Origin: Falciphora oryzae
Lineage: Eukaryota > Ascomycota > Sordariomycetes > Magnaporthales > Magnaporthaceae
Reading direction: 5' to 3'
DNA: 62,915 nt
Assembly: GCA_000733355.1 (NCBI GenBank)
Contig: JNVV01000005.1
Coordinates: 1,390,269-1,453,183, forward strand
Below are positions 58,210-62,915 of this stretch, one piece after another. The position numbers and the translations under genes are program-made. Below the pieces are notes generated by a model. That model was given only the letters and a program-made list of their open reading frames with translations. It was not told the DNA's origin and searched no databases. How positions within the stretch are numbered: the first letter of the stretch is position 1; every line of letters starts with the position of its first letter.

Positions 58210-61200
58210 ATGACGGTCTTTATAGCCTCACTGTACGTCAAGACGGCGGCGAAAACTAGAAGTTTCGCTGCATGCATGCAACTGCCCCGCCATGCCCTGC
58301 TCTGCCCAATCAGCCGTCGCAATGCGCCGATTACATGCGGCCTGCACGCCGTTTTTGGCCATGTCTGCTAATACCAGCCCCTGGCTGTCGCTAGATTTCT
58401 CCCCAAGACGGTCCACTTCAAGCTCCCCGGGTCGCCCGCGCGGACCGGTGCGCAGCTGGAGAGGACCAGGAGATCCGAGGGCTCTAAACCTTCGCCCCAG
58501 AGGCAACCAAGCCTGTTCAAGCCCCTGGCCGACATCACGCCCCCGCAGACGCCGACGGAGGAGCAGTCCAAGGAGGGCGGCATCTTCACCAACGAAGATG
58601 GTCTGAAGACGTTCCCCGCCCCGGCAATCAGCAAGGGGGACCCGACCAAGGGCCCCGCGGACCGTGGCTCGCCGACATGGGGCGCTAGGCGCGACCAGCC
58701 CATGTCGCGGGCCAACTCGCCGCCGCCGTCGTCGGTGCTGAGCCACAACAAGACGCTGCAGTCCAAGGCGCGCGAGCTCGGGCGCCAGGGCATCTCGCAG
58801 CCGCGGGCGCTGACGCGGAGTGAGAGCCACGACAAGGTCTTCTCGCAGGCCGCCTACGAGGTCACTAACGCCGACCAGGGCAACGGCGGGCTGCGCAACG
58901 CGGCCGAGGCGGCGGCGCGCGAGGGCAAGCTAGGCGACTACACGTACGTCGGCACGTTAGGCATGCCCACGGACGCGCTTGAGGGCTCGCAGCAGAAGCA
59001 GGACATCGAGGACAAGCTGGCGACGGAGCACGATGCGCTCGCCGTGTGGTGCTCGGACAAGGACTTCAACGGCCACTACTCGCACTTCTGCAAGCAGATC
59101 CTGTGGCCCGTCTTCCACTACCAGATCCCCGACAACCCTAAGAGCAAGGCGTACGAGGACCACTCGTGGAAGTATTACGTCAACGTCAACCAGGCCTTCG
59201 CCGATAAGATTGTGCGCAACTGGAAGCGCGGCGACGTCATCTGGGTCCACGACTACCACCTGCTACTCGTCCCGGGCATGGTGCGCAAGAAGCTGCCCGA
59301 CGCCAAGATCGGCTTCTTCCTGCACGTCGCCTTCCCCTCCTCCGAGATCTTCCGCTGCCTGGCTATGCGCAAGGAGCTGCTCGAGGGCATGCTGGGCGCC
59401 AACCTGGTCGGCTTCCAGATCCACGAGTACACGCGCCACTTTCTGCAGACGTGCAGCCGCCTGCTCGCCGCCGAGGCCACCCCCGACGGCCTGCAGCTCG
59501 AGGACCGCTTTGTGGATGTTGTCAACCTGCCCATCGGCATTGACCCGGTCGCGCTCGACGAGCACCGCGGGGAGCCCGAGGTGGCCCGCTGGATCGAGAG
59601 CATGCGCCGGCGGTACCAGGACTGCCGCCTGATCGTGGCGCGCGACAAGCTCGACCACGTGCGCGGCGTGCGCCAGAAGCTGCTCTCGTACGAGCTCTTC
59701 CTCAACAAGAACCCCGAGTGGCGCGGCAAGACGGTGCTGATCCAGGTCGCGCTCTCTACGAGCGAGAAGTCGGAGCTGGACGCGACCGTCTCCGACATCG
59801 TCACGCGCGTCAACTCGTCGTGGGCCAACCTGGCCTACCAGCCCGTCGTGTACCTGAAGCAGGACATCGACTACGCCCAGTACTTGGCCCTGCTGACCAT
59901 CGCTGACGCGCTCATGATCACGAGCCAGCGCGAGGGCATGAACCTGACGTCGCACGAGTTCCTGGCCTGCCAGGACGGGCGGCACGGCGAGGCGGCGGGC
60001 GGCGGCGAGGTCAAGAAGCACGGGTCCCTGATCCTGTCCGAGTTTACCGGCACGGCCTCGCTGTTCGGCAGGCACGAGCTGTCCGTCAACCCATGGGACT
60101 ACCAGGCCTGCGCGGACGCCATCAAACAGGCGCTCACCATGGGCGACGACGAGAAGGCGCGGCGGTGGGGCAAGCTCTACGAGGCCGTCAACCACCACAC
60201 GGGCGCGCACTGGTTCACCGAGTTCCTGTCGCGCCTGGACCGCGTCTACGAGGAGCAGCACAAACGCGACCAGACGGCGGTGCCGCGCCTGTCGATGAGC
60301 TCGCTGGCGCGCCAGTACAAGCGGAGCGAGCGCAGGCTCTTTATACTCGACTACGAGGGCACCCTCGTCAGCTGGGGGCCGGTCAACCAGATCATCCCCG
60401 TCAGCCCACAGGTACTTGCCCCCGCCCTTTCGATTTCGACTGACCCTTTCAGCACCTTCTCTTCCTTCTCCAAGACACATCGGCAGCGACAGGAAGAGCG
60501 GCAACCGCGACCTTCGCAGCAGCAGAGTCAAGGACAACAGCAACAGACCCCGGAGCATGGCAAGGTCAACGCTCGGGTGGAAAGCTCCACGGGTCTGTCG
60601 CCACACTCGCCGCTGTTTGAAGTCTCGGCGGTGAGCGCGGCTCTCCGCGACGCTACTAACTCTCCTCCCCCTCCTCCGATCATCAAATCCATCGCCCGGG
60701 CGCTGGAGGAAGAATCGTCGGCGGCTGGAACCCAGTCCTCCGCGTCAACGAGGACACGTCGCGGATCTACTAGTGTTAGAACGTGGAAGACGAACCTCGA
60801 GGTATACGGGCTCGACGACCCCAGAACGTACACTGACCTCAGGCAACAGCGCACGCTCGACGTCCTCTCGGACCTGCTCCTCGACGAGCGCAACACCATC
60901 TACGTCATGTCGGGGCGCCGCCCCGAGGAGCTGGACCGGCTGTTCCGGCGGATCCCTAATCTGGGCCTCATCGCCGAGAACGGCTGCTTCCTCAAGGACT
61001 GCGGGTCCGACACGTGGACTGAGATGGCCGACGGCGAGCAGATCCGAACCTGGAAGGAGTCGGTAAAAGGAATCATGACTTACTATCTGGAGCGGACGCC
61101 CGGGGCTGAGATCGAGGAGCGCCGGTGCTCGCTCATGTTTCACTACAAGTCAGCCGAGGACTACGACACTGCCTCCAGGCTGGCGTCGGACTGCGCGTCG

Positions 61201-61650
61201 CACATCAACGACGCGTGCGAGGCGCAGCGCGTGCACGCGGTCCCGCTCGACGGGTGCGTCATTGTCGAGCCGGTCGACTGGACAAAGAGCACGGCGGCCG
61301 AGCACGTGTTTGACGGCATCCGGAAGCGCATCGTGGGCAGCGAGCCTGCTGCCGCCGAGGGGGAGCACAACAAGGACGCCATCGACTTCTTGATGGTCGT
61401 GGGCGACGGCCGCGAGGACGAAAAGGTGTTCAGGTGGGCCAACCAGCTCGGCGAGGACAAGGTCGTGCGCGACGTCGTCACCGTCAGCCTAGGCAGCCGC
61501 AACACCGAGGCCGGCGCCACCTTGACCCAGGGCGTCAGCGGTAGGTTTCTCACCTTCACTTCCTCTTTCATGCCCAGGGATGTCAACTAATTAACCCGTC
61601 CATCTCTAGGTGTCCTGCTCGCCCTGCAGAAGCTCTCGACCGTCTCGTGA
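58210..61650 (+). CDS. TPS3: Trehalose synthase complex regulatory subunit, TPS3/TSL1 type
   Basis: Exons 58210-58232, 58395-60411, 60850-61540 and 61610-61650 give 923 residues; exon 1 codes only MTVFIASL, and splicing makes MTVFIASLFLPKTVHF, the typical start of this subunit. The N-terminal ~140 residues are Ser/Pro-rich. A GT20 trehalose-6-phosphate synthase-like domain follows (WVHDYHLLLVPGMVRK, GFFLHVAFPSSEIFRCLAMR, SQREGMNLTSHEF). The C-terminal phosphatase-like HAD domain has DYEGTL in place of the catalytic DxDGT and GDGREDEKVFRWAN at the end. The changed second Asp argues for a structural/regulatory subunit rather than the active phosphatase TPS2. The complex makes trehalose from UDP-glucose and glucose-6-phosphate in the cytosol under stress. 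The segment 60412-60849 may be intron or exon (see findings); retained, the protein would have 1069 residues. Confidence 0.92.
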
Positions 61651-62915
61651 CTCCTCGACCCGGACGGCTTTGACTCAGGCATGCAGTTTAGCGGGCTGTG
61701 AGGATCCGAACAAAACAGGAGGGTGGAAGAGAGAGAAGATTGGGCTTTTCTTCCCAAGTTCTATGGGGGACTCGAATCTCCTTTTTGCGCCTGTTTCCCA
61801 CACGTTCCAGTATCATCCAACCTGGACGCAAGAGCAAAGGATCACGGAAACTCCTTTGTCGTCCCAATATTCTCCCTCTTTTCACAATCCATGTTTTCTC
61901 CTAGCCCCTTCTCTCGGAGGAACGATGTCCTTGTCCGGGTTTCCTATATCCCCCTATCACACTACCACCAACACCACCATAACAACAAACACGACAACAA
62001 CAACATACAGCACAACCACTCCCTTTTCCTTGAGACGACATAACGACTTTCTTGCGCGAGAGGAGGGACGGGGCGACGAGGACCGATGGAAAGGGTTTAC
62101 AAAATTGGTGGTTGTTCTTGGCTGTCGTTTTTTTCCTGCCCCCATTCTCCTTGCCTGTCATCTTTGGCTTCTTCCGTGTCTTAAATGTTTTACTCCTATA
62201 GCACGCACATCATGACATCAGGTCGAACATGTGCTCCAGCATATCTTTTTTGTTAGGGTTATTTTTTGTAGCAAGTTGCGCGGCCGCCGAAATACAATTT
62301 CGTGCGCTCGCGCGTGTCGGTCTGTCCCAGGGCTCGAGGCTCGGGGCTTGGTTGCATGTCTGTCGGCGTTACCTTCGCGTCTTTCCTTCTTGCTTCTTTT
62401 GTTTCTCTCGTTTCTTCGTCTTGTTTTTTCCGCCCGGTTTGACCATCAAGAGCTAGGCAGGGGTGACAAGATGTACATAGCAGCAGAGGAAACGTTGCAG
62501 GCGCAAAGGGTGGCTGAGAAATTTGTATATCGCCATCACGCCCGGCGTCTTTGATCCTCGGCTTCGGAACGCAGCCGTGCCGAAGGGATCTGTCCGCGCA
62601 ACGGGATATGTATGGTTCGTACTGCACGTAAACAGGAAAGAGACGGTGCGCTTACCATCCCTTGCCATGCTGGAGCCTCCCCTGGACCTCCAACACATAA
62701 TCCTGTTGGTCGTCAGTCCGTCGAGGAGAGCTGACGGCCAAAACATAATCTCGTTCGCATGGCCTATATTTTCCTCTTTTTGGTAAATCCTCCTCCACGC
62801 CTCCTCTGTCCGCCAGCCATATACACTCAACAGCCGGTAGGGTATTCGTGGGCAGGGTCCGGGAGAGAGATGGAGCTAGCTCGAGCACGCTCAGTTGTCA
62901 GAAAAAAGCCCATGT
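61651..62915. other. TPS3 3' region and right edge
   Basis: Contains the probable 3' UTR with an ACA/ACC-rich simple-sequence stretch at ~61955-62030. A minus-strand frame at 62453-62830 (125 codons) with a donor-like GTAAGC at 62655 could be an exon of a gene running off the window, but I cannot support it further. Confidence 0.4.

Noticed and set aside
59263..60606. 447-codon minus-strand frame opposite TPS3
   Set aside because: Shadow of a GC-rich conserved exon; composition is Leu/Arg/Val-rich with no motif.
62453..62888. Partial minus-strand gene at the right edge
   Set aside because: Two overlapping frames are open and a GTAAGC donor exists, but no family or consistent phase could be chosen without sequence beyond the window.
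1..62915. CRISPR array, biosynthetic cluster, rRNA genes
   Set aside because: No spaced direct repeats, no PKS/NRPS/terpene core genes and no rRNA-like sequence were seen.

Overview
The window reads as nuclear DNA of a filamentous ascomycete, most likely a Sordariomycete (a Chaetomiaceae-like genome is a guess). Genes are GC-rich and cut by many short GT-AG introns of 59-215 bp. The families are fungus-typical: a PNP/NB-ARC/TPR NLR receptor, a LysM effector, DUF3176 and DUF3632 proteins, a TPS3-type trehalose-complex subunit and RSA4.

Left part (1-15 kb) is gene-poor and rich in transposon remains. A DUF3176 membrane-protein gene is split by a fresh 427-bp hAT-like MITE with a perfect 8-bp target duplication. 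Around it lie a degenerate sister fragment of that MITE, a solo LTR, a second LTR-like repeat with a sister copy at 27 kb, a PIF/Harbinger-like MITE, and a patch of captured gene fragments that includes pieces of SmD2 and Prp40. The NLR gene follows at 15.8-19.6 kb.

Middle part (20-39 kb) carries four secreted proteins: a two-LysM protein, an 8-cysteine protein, an M14 carboxypeptidase and an RNase-T1-like protein that seems to have lost both catalytic histidines. A DUF3632 gene and an intact 10-exon amidase are here too. Between them are decayed ORFs, a second solo LTR and a gag-like relic.

Right part (39-62.9 kb) is mostly conserved core genome: a broken CorA-like gene, a vacuolar-type Ca2+/H+ exchanger, a fungal protein kinase with a very long repetitive tail, the ribosome-assembly factor RSA4, a 6.8-kb stretch without genes, and TPS3. 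TPS3 contains a 438-nt stop-free stretch with intron-like ends in the middle of its phosphatase-like domain.

No operon-like logic is expected or seen. The pattern is accessory, defence and secreted genes embedded in mobile-element debris on the left and middle, and housekeeping genes on the right. Gene models were assembled by hand from reading frames and splice signals; family names come from motif recognition, not from database searches.
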